Below, piece by piece: positions 28,034-36,244 of a DNA stretch of 46,127 nt; within the stretch, counting starts at the first letter, position 1, and every line of letters begins with the position of its first letter. The notes below the pieces were generated by a model, which was not told where the DNA came from, did not search any database, and saw only the letters and a list, made by a program, of their open reading frames with translations. The position numbers and the translations under genes were made by a program. Source of the stretch: a bacterium (lineage in GTDB: Bacteria; Vulcanimicrobiota; Vulcanimicrobiia; Vulcanimicrobiales; Vulcanimicrobiaceae); the NCBI GenBank assembly GCA_021845615.1, contig JAJZVP010000002.1:1-46127 (forward strand). The letters run 5' to 3'.

Positions 28034-28636
28034 TTATGCGGGGCGTTTTCGTCGCAACAGTGCGACCCCCGCCGCCGCGACGATCGCCGCTGCGGCGATG
28101 ATAAAGAGCAGGCGCGCGTAGTGATGGAAGAGCGGCAGAATTTGGTCGAGGTGATGCCCGAGGGCGTTCCCCAGCAGCATCAAACCGCCGCAAAAAATCG
28201 TCGATCCAAGCGCGGTCCATAGAAAGAAGGGCGCGAGATCCATCTCGGCGATCCCCGCCGGAATGCCGTCGATGCCGCGGATTACTGGAATGAAGCGGCA
28301 GAGAAAGACCGCGAAGCTCCCCCAACGGCCGAAAAACGCATGCACCTGGTCGAGCCGATCGTGATGGAAACCGACGTACTTCCCATAGCGCTCGACGAGC
28401 GGGCGCCCGCCGAAGCGGCCGATCGCGTAACCGAGCCCCTGCCCCACAAGTTCGGCGAGAATCGCGACCACGATCGCGACCCAGAGATTCCCGAGGTGCC
28501 CGGTCGCTGCGAGGGCGCCCGCCGTCGGCAGTACCACCTCGCTGCCGACCGGCGCACCGATATTTCCCAGCACCATGGCGATGAAGAGCCCACCGAGGCC
28601 GGCGTGGTCGATGAACGAAACGACGGCGTGCTGCAT
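28034..28636 (-). CDS. DedA family membrane protein
   Basis: PVGSEVVLPTAGALAATGHLGNLWVAIVVAILAELVGQGLGYAIGRFGGRPLVERYGKY..., FFGRWGSFAVFLCRFIPVIRGIDGIPAGIAEM. Confidence 0.92.
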   Translation of the reverse strand: MQHAVVSFIDHAGLGGLFIAMVLGNIGAPVGSEVVLPTAGALAATGHLGNLWVAIVVAILAELVGQGLGYAIGRFGGRPLVERYGKYVGFHHDRLDQVHAFFGRWGSFAVFLCRFIPVIRGIDGIPAGIAEMDLAPFFLWTALGSTIFCGGLMLLGNALGHHLDQILPLFHHYARLLFIIAAAAIVAAAGVALLRRKRPA

Positions 28637-28642
28637 GGGTGA

Positions 28643-29047
28643 TTAACTCCGTTCGGTGCTGTCGGTACTCGGCACGGCGAGGCGTAGAATGTGGGCGGCC
28701 CGGCTTCCGCCCTCGTGGCGGAGCGCTTCAAGCAGATGGATCGGCGCGATCTCGCCCCCCTCGCTGAGCTCGTGAGCGACGCGGACGATCTCTTTCACGC
28801 GCGGCGTCACCAGGACTCCTTCCCAGCTGCGGTCTTCGCCGGTACCGAGCGCTCGGCGCACGGCGGCGTGAACGTCACCGATATCGATGCCGTCCCGTTC
28901 GAGACGCTGCATGACCGCAGGATCGCGCTCCTCCAGCAACGCCACGAGCAAGTGCTCGGCGCCGATGTAGTAATGATTGTGATTGCGCGACTCTTGCTCG
29001 GCGGTATGCATGACCCGCCGAGCCGCCGAGTCGAATCGTGACAGCAA
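28643..29047 (-). CDS. stand-alone Clp N-terminal (ClpN) domain protein
   Basis: FDSAARRVMHTAEQESRNHNHYYIGAEHLLVALLEERDPAVMQRLERDGIDIGDVHAAV...VTPRVKEIVRVAHELSEGGEIAPIHLLEALRHEGGSRAAHIL: double Clp_N repeat with no AAA module. TTG start (29047) or ATG further in. Confidence 0.85.
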   Translation of the reverse strand: MLSRFDSAARRVMHTAEQESRNHNHYYIGAEHLLVALLEERDPAVMQRLERDGIDIGDVHAAVRRALGTGEDRSWEGVLVTPRVKEIVRVAHELSEGGEIAPIHLLEALRHEGGSRAAHILRLAVPSTDSTERS

Positions 29048-29083
29048 CGCCTAAAGACTTTACTCGTAGGGTGAGGGGGAAAA

Positions 29084-29160
29084 TGGTCGGGGCGACTGGA
29101 TTCGAACCAGCGACCTCTTCGTCCCGAACGAAGCGCTCTACCAAGCTGAGCCACGCCCCG
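29084..29160 (-). tRNA. tRNA-Pro (anticodon CGG), encoded CCA
   Basis: Reverse strand CGGGGCGTGGCTCAGCTTGGTAGAGCGCTTCGTTCGGGACGAAGAGGTCGCTGGTTCGAATCCAGTCGCCCCGACCA; anticodon loop TTCGGGA in stem CTTCG/CGAAG; GGTTCGAATCC T-arm. Confidence 0.97.
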
Positions 29161-29242
29161 AAGGCTCCCCCCGTTTCTCAACCGTAAAGTCTCGCTCCTG
29201 CTCACAGGGGAACGCAGCGTCGCAGAGAAGCCGCGAGCGCGC

Positions 29243-29917
29243 ATGAGGTATCTCATAGTCGGCTGCGGACGAGTCGGTTCCGCCCTTGCCGAGAAGCTCG
29301 ATGAAGACGGGCACGAAGTCATCGTCATCGACGAAAACCCCACCGCTTTCAAACGCCTTCGCAAGGAGTTTGGCGGGCACGTTGTCGTCGGCACGGGTAT
29401 CGATTCCGAAGTCTTGCGCCGCGCCGGCGCCGAGAAGGCGAACGCGTTCGTAGCGGTCACCAACGGCGACAACCGCAACATCATGGCGGCACTGATCGCG
29501 CGTACCGAGTTTCACATTCAAAAAATCGTCGCGCGCATCTACGATCCGCAGCGCGGGCAACTCTACCGCGATCTCGGCGTCGAGACGGTCTGTCCGACGA
29601 CGGTCAACGCACAACTCATTCGCGATCGGCTCGTCGAATCGTCGACGAAGAGCACGCCCGAGATCGAATTCGGCGTTCTCACCACGCTGGTCGCGCACGT
29701 CGGCGCGGCGCAGGCCGACAAACGCGTCGGCGAATTTGAAGAGTTCGAACGCATTCGCATCGCGGGGCTCATTCGGAAAGGCCGTTTGCTCGTCGTTTCG
29801 AGCGACACCATTTTCGAAAAGGGCGACGAAGTGCACGCCGTCGTCGCCTCCGATGCCTTCGAGAGCTTCGTCCAATCCTTCCCCGACGCGCGCAAAGCCA
29901 AACCGGTGAGGTCGTAA
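29243..29917 (+). CDS. TrkA family potassium uptake regulatory protein
   Basis: MRYLIVGCGRVGSALAEKLDEDGHEVIVIDENPTAFKRL...ANAFVAVTNGDNRNIMAALIAR: RCK-N Rossmann motif. Confidence 0.92.
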   Translation: MRYLIVGCGRVGSALAEKLDEDGHEVIVIDENPTAFKRLRKEFGGHVVVGTGIDSEVLRRAGAEKANAFVAVTNGDNRNIMAALIARTEFHIQKIVARIYDPQRGQLYRDLGVETVCPTTVNAQLIRDRLVESSTKSTPEIEFGVLTTLVAHVGAAQADKRVGEFEEFERIRIAGLIRKGRLLVVSSDTIFEKGDEVHAVVASDAFESFVQSFPDARKAKPVRS

Positions 29918-29918
29918 C

Positions 29919-30605
29919 GTGTTCATTCTCATCGTCGGCGGCGGTAAGGTCGGCTCCTATCTCACGCGCGCGTTGCTCGACCGCAAGAGCGAGGTTGTCG
30001 TCGTCGAAAAAGACGAACGCAAGGCGAAGAATCTCGAGCGGCTCATCGGGCAGCAAGTCACCGTCGTCGGCGACGGCTGCGATCCCAAAGTCTTGCGCGC
30101 CGCCGGCGTCGAGCGCGCCGATATCGTCGTCGCCGATACCGGTGACGACGAGGATAATCTCGTCGTCGTCCTGCTGAGCAAACGCATCTCGAAAGCGCGC
30201 TGCATCGCGCGCGTCAACAATCCGCGCAACCGACGTATTTTCGAATCGCTCGATACCGGCGAGCCGGTGACCGTGATTTCGTCGACGGAGATCATCCTCG
30301 ACGTGCTCAACGAACACGTCAGTGCGGCGGGATACGGCGCCGTTCTCGAAACGATGCATCTCTTCGGAAAAGGGAACCTCCACCTCACGAAGATGTCGGT
30401 CGCCGCAGTCTCCGCAGTCGTCGGCAAAGAGATCGGCGAGATCGCGCTACCGAACGACACCGTCCTCGTCGCCATCGAGCGCGAAGGCGAGGAGATCGTG
30501 GTTCCGAGCGGTCACACGCGCCTGCAGGCCGGCGATCGCGTCATCGCCGTCGTTAAAAACGGCGCGCGCGAGCGGCTCGCGCAGATGTTAGGGGCGGGGG
30601 GCTAA
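29919..30605 (+). CDS. TrkA family potassium uptake regulatory protein (tandem paralogue)
   Basis: MFILIVGGGKVGSYLTRALLDRKSEVVVVEKDERKAKNLERLIGQQVTVVGDGCDPKVLRAAGVERADIVVADTGDDEDNLV...; 1-bp gap from the preceding gene. Confidence 0.92.
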   Translation: MFILIVGGGKVGSYLTRALLDRKSEVVVVEKDERKAKNLERLIGQQVTVVGDGCDPKVLRAAGVERADIVVADTGDDEDNLVVVLLSKRISKARCIARVNNPRNRRIFESLDTGEPVTVISSTEIILDVLNEHVSAAGYGAVLETMHLFGKGNLHLTKMSVAAVSAVVGKEIGEIALPNDTVLVAIEREGEEIVVPSGHTRLQAGDRVIAVVKNGARERLAQMLGAGG

Positions 30606-31655
30606 GAGCCTTCGCGCGCTGCGCGGCAGCGCGAGCGTCCCCACCAGCATCGTCACCAGAACCGCGACGAACACGATCGCTCGAGCGCTCTGCGCTCCGG
30701 GCAGATGCACGTCGATCGTAAAAATCAGCGCCAGCGAGAGCGCTCCGCGCACGCTCGCCGTGGCGATGAATCTCCGCCGCGCGGCATCGAGCTCCGGAAG
30801 CACGCGCAAGAGCCCCATCGTCGTGATGAGGCGCGCCGCCGCGAGCGCGAGGACGACCGCTCCCGCGCCGATCAACGCGCTACGGGCGTCGAGCAGGTTG
30901 AAGCTCGCACCCATCCATGCAAAGAGCACGAAGTTCAGCGCGACGGCAGCCCAACGCCAATAGGCTTCGGCGCCGTCGAGCGTCGCCGAATCGAGCGTTC
31001 TCTCGATGCGCGTTCGCATGAACGTGCCGAGCGTCACGACGGCGACGATCCCCGAGCCTCCGAACGCATCGGCGGCGACCGCGACGGTGTAAACGCCGAG
31101 CACGCTGAGCGCCCAAAGCGAGAACGGGCGACGAACGCGCAGCCACGATGCAATGCGTCCGAGCAGATCGCCGACGGCGGCGCCGAGCAGAGCGGCGACG
31201 ACCGAGAGCACGAGATTGCTCGCGCGCACGAGTGCGACGGCGAAGGCGTCGTTGAAGAGCGACTCCGCTTCGACGATCGCCACCAAGTTCGGGGGGGCTC
31301 CGACCGAGCGCGCGAAGGCGATCACGGCGACGGGGTCGGTCGCGCTCAATGCGGCACCGACCGTCCATGCCAAGGGCCAGGGAAATGCGAGCAACAACAG
31401 CACGCCGGCAACGCAAAGGGCGGCGATCGCGACGCCGGGCAGCACCAAGATCGCAACCGGACGCCAGGCACGCCGCACCGCGGCGAGATCGAGGTTCCAG
31501 GCCGCTTCGAAGAGCAGCGGCGGAACGATATAATGCAGCGTCGCGGGTGCGAACGCCGCGCCGACGGGACCGGCAAAGAGTATCCCGGCGAACGCTCCGA
31601 GGAGTGCGACCCCGGGAAGAACCCAGATCGGAAGCGGTCGCAGAGCGGTCGGCAC
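30588..31655 (-). CDS. CPA-type cation:proton antiporter
   Basis: HYIVPPLLFEAAWNLDL, GAALSATDPVAVIAFARSVGAPPNLVAIVEAESLFNDAFAVAL; about 10 TM segments. Confidence 0.88.
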   Translation of the reverse strand: MPTALRPLPIWVLPGVALLGAFAGILFAGPVGAAFAPATLHYIVPPLLFEAAWNLDLAAVRRAWRPVAILVLPGVAIAALCVAGVLLLLAFPWPLAWTVGAALSATDPVAVIAFARSVGAPPNLVAIVEAESLFNDAFAVALVRASNLVLSVVAALLGAAVGDLLGRIASWLRVRRPFSLWALSVLGVYTVAVAADAFGGSGIVAVVTLGTFMRTRIERTLDSATLDGAEAYWRWAAVALNFVLFAWMGASFNLLDARSALIGAGAVVLALAAARLITTMGLLRVLPELDAARRRFIATASVRGALSLALIFTIDVHLPGAQSARAIVFVAVLVTMLVGTLALPRSARRLLAPRP

Positions 31656-31660
31656 GGCCG

Positions 31661-32887
31661 TTAATGCACGTGGGTGAAGTTACCGACGCGAACGCCGCGT
31701 GCGGCGATGCTCTCGATCGCGGCGCGCATTCCCACCGTTTCTTGGGGGCGTCCGACGAGAGCGAAGTAGCGATGCGGATCGATGTTGAGCGTGCGCGTTT
31801 GGACCATATCGACGGGTTGTTCGCGCAAAAAACGCTCCATCGCAGCGACTTCTTCGACATCGTCGGTAACGCCGGGATGCGTGAGCAAATTCAGCGAGAC
31901 GCGCAACCCGGCCGCCCGCGCGACGCGAATCGAATCGAAGACGTCGGCGAGGCCGTATCCCTGCGGGCGGTAATAGGCGGCGTAGGTCGCTTCGCGGAAA
32001 CTGTTGAGGCTGATCCGCACCGCCTGGAGCCCCGCCTCGATGCAGCGGGCGAGTTCGCGCGGACGGCTACCGTTGGTATTGAGATTCACCGTTCCGTTCG
32101 AACGCGCGCGGCGAACCTTCTCGATCGCGGCGGCGATCGCGTGCGAGCGCAGCAAGGGTTCGCCCTCGCATCCCTGTCCGAAGCTCACGATCCCTTCGGG
32201 GACCCGTTCCAAATGCTCGATCGCGACGCGCGCGATCTCGTCGGCCTGCATCTCGACGGCGATACGCGTCTGCGGTGAGGGCAATCCCGCATCGGGCTCC
32301 TGTTCGGAGATGCATCCGACGCAACGAGCGTTGCATTTCGGCGAGACGGGTAACGCCGCTTCGCCGCGTGCGAGAAAGACGTTCTGCGCGGTGAAACATC
32401 CGTACTCGCCGGCACAGACGCGCAGTTGGGCGAGCATGCGGTTTCCAGGATCGCGCGCGCAGCGCTCATCGAGTAGGCTCTCGATCTCGCCCTCGGCGAA
32501 GCGGCGCGGCTCCCAATCTTCATCGCGATCGGTGCGCATGGCGGCGACGTAGAGTTCGTCGTCGATCGCGCACGCGAACGTGTACCCAAAGAGCGGCAAC
32601 GTCGGCGCGGTGGCGTCGGCCTCAAACGCCGGCACGAGCAAACGCGTGTAACCCGCGGGCAGCAAGACGCCGAGCGCGTGGCGCCGCGTCTCGACACCGC
32701 GAACGCTCACCGGACGTCGCAGCGGCAACAGCGTCGGCACGCTTCCGGGCGGCGCCGGAATGAGTTCGTCGGGGCGCGGCGCGCGCACGATGCCGCCGTC
32801 GGCGAGCGGCTCGCTCCGTTCGTCGAAATAATAGCGGCCGCGCGCGTCTGCGTAGGCGAGCGCGAGGGGCGCGCGATTACGCGACAT
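31661..32887 (-). CDS. radical SAM protein, unknown substrate
   Basis: KCNARCVGCISEQ (CxxxCxxC), SFGQGCEGEPLLRSHAIAAAIEKVRRARSNGTVNLNTNGSRPRELARCIEAGLQAVRISLNSFREATYAAYYRPQGY. Confidence 0.85.
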   Translation of the reverse strand: MSRNRAPLALAYADARGRYYFDERSEPLADGGIVRAPRPDELIPAPPGSVPTLLPLRRPVSVRGVETRRHALGVLLPAGYTRLLVPAFEADATAPTLPLFGYTFACAIDDELYVAAMRTDRDEDWEPRRFAEGEIESLLDERCARDPGNRMLAQLRVCAGEYGCFTAQNVFLARGEAALPVSPKCNARCVGCISEQEPDAGLPSPQTRIAVEMQADEIARVAIEHLERVPEGIVSFGQGCEGEPLLRSHAIAAAIEKVRRARSNGTVNLNTNGSRPRELARCIEAGLQAVRISLNSFREATYAAYYRPQGYGLADVFDSIRVARAAGLRVSLNLLTHPGVTDDVEEVAAMERFLREQPVDMVQTRTLNIDPHRYFALVGRPQETVGMRAAIESIAARGVRVGNFTHVH

Positions 32888-33659
32888 CGTCGTGCAGAAC
32901 GCCGTCGAAGACGCGGAGGGCGGGGCCGATCAACGTCGCTTCACCGCGCGCGTCGAAATCGACCGCGAGGGTGCCGCCGGGAACTTCGACGCGCATCGGC
33001 GTCGAGAGCAGATCGCGCATGCGCGTCGCCGCCGCAACGGCGACCGCTCCGGTGCCGCAGGCCTGCGTCTCGCCGACGCCGCGTTCGAAATGACGCACGC
33101 GCACGCAGTCCGCTTCGACGACCGCGAGATGCACGTTCGCCCCATCGGCGAAGGTCGGCTCACCGGCGATGCGGCCGGCGATCGCCGCGAGATCGACACC
33201 TTCGAGCGCGTCGACGAAGAGCACGACGTGCGGGTTGCCGACCCGCACCACCGTCGCATCGGGATAGGCGAGCGTTCCGCGTTCGATCTGCGTCGCACCC
33301 ATCGCGACGCGAATTCGCCACGCTTCCTCGCGGCTCTCGATCGCCGTCTCCCGAACGCCCGCGAGCGTTTCGATCGCAAGCCGATCGAGCGCTCCGGCTT
33401 CGGCCAGATAACGCGCGACGCAACGGATGCCGTTGCCGCACATCTCGGCCTCGCTACCATCGGCGTTGATGACGCGCATGCGCGCATCGGCGATCACCGA
33501 TCGTTCGATCGTCAGCACGCCGTCGGCGCCGACGCCGGAGTGTCGGTCGCACCAGCGACGCGCGAATGCAGCGAGATGCGGAATCGAACGCTCGCGCGTG
33601 TCGATGACGATGAAATCGTTTCGGGTACCATGCATCTTCGCAAAGGGGATCGCCGTCAT
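32877..33659 (-). CDS. dapF: diaminopimelate epimerase
   Basis: MTAIPFAKMHGTRNDFIVID, GVGADGVL, NADGSEAEMCGNGIRCVARYL, RGVGETQACGTGAVAVA. Confidence 0.94.
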   Translation of the reverse strand: MTAIPFAKMHGTRNDFIVIDTRERSIPHLAAFARRWCDRHSGVGADGVLTIERSVIADARMRVINADGSEAEMCGNGIRCVARYLAEAGALDRLAIETLAGVRETAIESREEAWRIRVAMGATQIERGTLAYPDATVVRVGNPHVVLFVDALEGVDLAAIAGRIAGEPTFADGANVHLAVVEADCVRVRHFERGVGETQACGTGAVAVAAATRMRDLLSTPMRVEVPGGTLAVDFDARGEATLIGPALRVFDGVLHDDVA

Positions 33660-34559
33660 TTACGATGGCGTTGGCGCATCCCCCAGGGCTTCCTCCGCCG
33701 CCCGCACGAGATCGTCGGCGCCGAGCCATTCGATATCGGGCTCCGCGCGAAACCAGGCGAGCTGGCGGCGCGCGTAGCGGCGCGTCGCACGCGCGAGTGC
33801 GACCAAGGTCTCTTCAAGGGTGCTCTGCCCGCGCAGATACGCGAGCGCCTGCGGGTAGCCGACCGCATCGGCTGCGACCGCGCGCGCGCCGAGCGCCTCC
33901 GCTTCGTCGAGCAGGCCGCCGGCGAGCATCGCGCGCGCGCGCGCCTCGATGCGTCGATCGATCTCCGGCAGCGGCAGATCGAGCGCGAAGGTACGGAACG
34001 AGAGCGAGCGCGAGAGGAGCGTCGGAATCTCCGCGCGCTCCTCGCTCGCCGACGCGAGCGCGATCTCGAGCGCGCGCCCGATGCGATAGAGATCGTTCCG
34101 CTCGATCGCCGCGGCGCGCGTGGGATCGCGCGTCGCGAGCCATTCGTGCAGCACCTCGGGGGGATGCGCGCGCATCTCGCGCGCGATGCGCGCGCGCAGT
34201 TCCTCGTCGCCGCGTTGGCCGAGCGCCACCCCCCCTCGCAGGACGCGCAGGTAGAATCCCGTTCCGCCGACGACGATCGGGCGGCGTCCGCGCGCGCGAA
34301 TATCTTCGATCGCCGCCATCGCATCGCGCGCGAACCGCGCGGCCGAGTAGCGCCGCTCGGGATCGAGAAACTCCACGCAGTGATGGCGTATCTCGCGCTG
34401 CGCGGCGTCGTCGGGGGCCGCCGTGCCGACGCGCATGCCGCGATAGATCTGGCGCGAATCGGCGCCGACGATCTCTCCGCCGACCGCGCGAGCGATCCGC
34501 ATCGCCACCTCGCTCTTGCCAGACGCCGTCGCGCCGACGATCACGCAGAGATCGGTCAC
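33660..34559 (-). CDS. miaA: tRNA dimethylallyltransferase
   Basis: MTDLCVIVGATASGKSEVAMRIARAVGGEIVGADSRQIYRGMRVGTAAP..., VGGTGFYLRVL, RRYARRQLAWFR. Confidence 0.96.
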   Translation of the reverse strand: MTDLCVIVGATASGKSEVAMRIARAVGGEIVGADSRQIYRGMRVGTAAPDDAAQREIRHHCVEFLDPERRYSAARFARDAMAAIEDIRARGRRPIVVGGTGFYLRVLRGGVALGQRGDEELRARIAREMRAHPPEVLHEWLATRDPTRAAAIERNDLYRIGRALEIALASASEERAEIPTLLSRSLSFRTFALDLPLPEIDRRIEARARAMLAGGLLDEAEALGARAVAADAVGYPQALAYLRGQSTLEETLVALARATRRYARRQLAWFRAEPDIEWLGADDLVRAAEEALGDAPTPS

Positions 34560-36244
34560 GCGCGCTTGAAGAGCCTCGCGACGATCTCAGGTTCGAGACG
34601 CAGCATGGTGGGGCGCCCGTGCGGGCAATGCATGGGATTCGCGCACCGCTGCAAATCGTCGACCATCCGCACCATCTCGGCGAAGGCGAGCCGTTCGCCC
34701 GCCGTCGTTACCGAATGGCAGGCGAGCGAGGCCCAAATACGCTCGCGCACGTCGCGTTGCGGATGCTCCTCCGAAAGATCGTCGAGAAAGCCGGCCAAAT
34801 CGAAAGCTCGCGCGCCGTAACCGGCGGGGGTCGCGGTGACGCGATAGCTCCGTTCCCCGAAAGGCTCGATTTCGAGCCCGCCTTCGCGAAGGAGTTCGAG
34901 CGCGCGTTCGAGCCGTTCGCTCTGCGCGGGATCGAGTTCGACGATCGAGGGCACCAGCAGCGGTTCGCTCGGCGCGTGCGCGGCGGCGGCAGCGACGATT
35001 CGTTCGTACGCGATCCGTTCGTGCGCGGCGTGCTGATCGACGAGGAGAATCGTGCGCCCGTCGGTCGCGAGAATGTAGGTTGCATCGACCTGCGCGAGCA
35101 CGCGCATGCCGTTCGGCGCAACGGCCGGTGCCTCGCCGGGTTCGGGATCGTACTGCAGCAGGCGCGCCTGTTCGTAACGCTCCGGTGGCGCGAGCGAGAG
35201 ATGCTCGCCGGGTTCGGCCCCGAGCGTTCGGCTCAATCGTTCGCGCGCGTCGCCACGCAACGTCGCAGCGATGGCATGACGGACGCTCTCGCCGACTTGC
35301 GTGCCGAAGCGCAAGCGCACGTCGCTCTTGGTCGGATGGACGTTCGCGTCGACGTGCTCGGGTGGAAGATCGAGCATCAACACACCGTAGGGCTGGCGGC
35401 CGATCATCGAAAAGGTTTGATACCCGGCGCTCCACGCGCCCGCGAGAAGCGTACTGCGAAGAAGCCGACGGTTCACAAAGAGAATCTGCATGCGGCGATC
35501 CGCGCGTTCGTTACCGGGCGCGCTGATGAACCCACGCAATCCGCCATGCATCGACGCGGCCGCCGAGGCATCGATCTCCAACATCGTCTTGGCGGCGTCT
35601 CGCCCGAAGACGGCGGCGAGCCGTTCGCGCGGATCGGCGGTCGCCGGCATCGCCCAATGTTGCTCGCCGTCGTTGCGAAACGTAAACGAAATCTCCGGAT
35701 AGGCGAGCGCGAAGGTGCTCAACCAGGTGTTCGCGCGCGCGAGTTCCGCCGCCGGCGATTTCAGATACTCGCGCCGGACGGGGACGTTGGCGAAGAGCCC
35801 CTCTGCGACCGCGCTCGTTCCGGGCGGAGCGGCGACGCGGACGATCGGCTCGATCCGGTCGCCGTAGGCGACGATCTTCGCCCCGACCTCCGCGTCGCGC
35901 GTTCGCGAGACGATCGTGAGGCGCGCGACCGCCGCGATACTCGCGAGCCCCTCGCCGCGAAAGCCCAACGTCGCGACCGCTTGAAGATCTTCGGCATCCC
36001 GGAGTTTACTCGTCGCGTGGCGCGCGGGGGCGAGCGCGATATCTTCGATCGCGATTCCACCGCCGTCGTCGCTCACCTCGATGCGCTCGGTACCTCCGCG
36101 CGACAACGAGACTTCGATGCGGCGCGCGCCGGCATCGACCGCATTTTCGACGAGCTCTTTGACGACCGAGAGCGGGCGTTCGACGATCTCGCCCGCGGCG
36201 ATCTGCCCGATCGTCCGTTCGTCGAGGGCGGCGATCTGCGACAT
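34556..36244 (-). CDS. mutL: DNA mismatch repair protein MutL
   Basis: MSQIAALDERTIGQIAAGEIVERPLSVVKELVENAVDAGARRIEVSL...DDGGGI, TLGFRGEGLASIAAVARL; start re-set to ATG 36244 (TAATG junction with mutS). Confidence 0.96.
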   Translation of the reverse strand: MSQIAALDERTIGQIAAGEIVERPLSVVKELVENAVDAGARRIEVSLSRGGTERIEVSDDGGGIAIEDIALAPARHATSKLRDAEDLQAVATLGFRGEGLASIAAVARLTIVSRTRDAEVGAKIVAYGDRIEPIVRVAAPPGTSAVAEGLFANVPVRREYLKSPAAELARANTWLSTFALAYPEISFTFRNDGEQHWAMPATADPRERLAAVFGRDAAKTMLEIDASAAASMHGGLRGFISAPGNERADRRMQILFVNRRLLRSTLLAGAWSAGYQTFSMIGRQPYGVLMLDLPPEHVDANVHPTKSDVRLRFGTQVGESVRHAIAATLRGDARERLSRTLGAEPGEHLSLAPPERYEQARLLQYDPEPGEAPAVAPNGMRVLAQVDATYILATDGRTILLVDQHAAHERIAYERIVAAAAAHAPSEPLLVPSIVELDPAQSERLERALELLREGGLEIEPFGERSYRVTATPAGYGARAFDLAGFLDDLSEEHPQRDVRERIWASLACHSVTTAGERLAFAEMVRMVDDLQRCANPMHCPHGRPTMLRLEPEIVARLFKRA

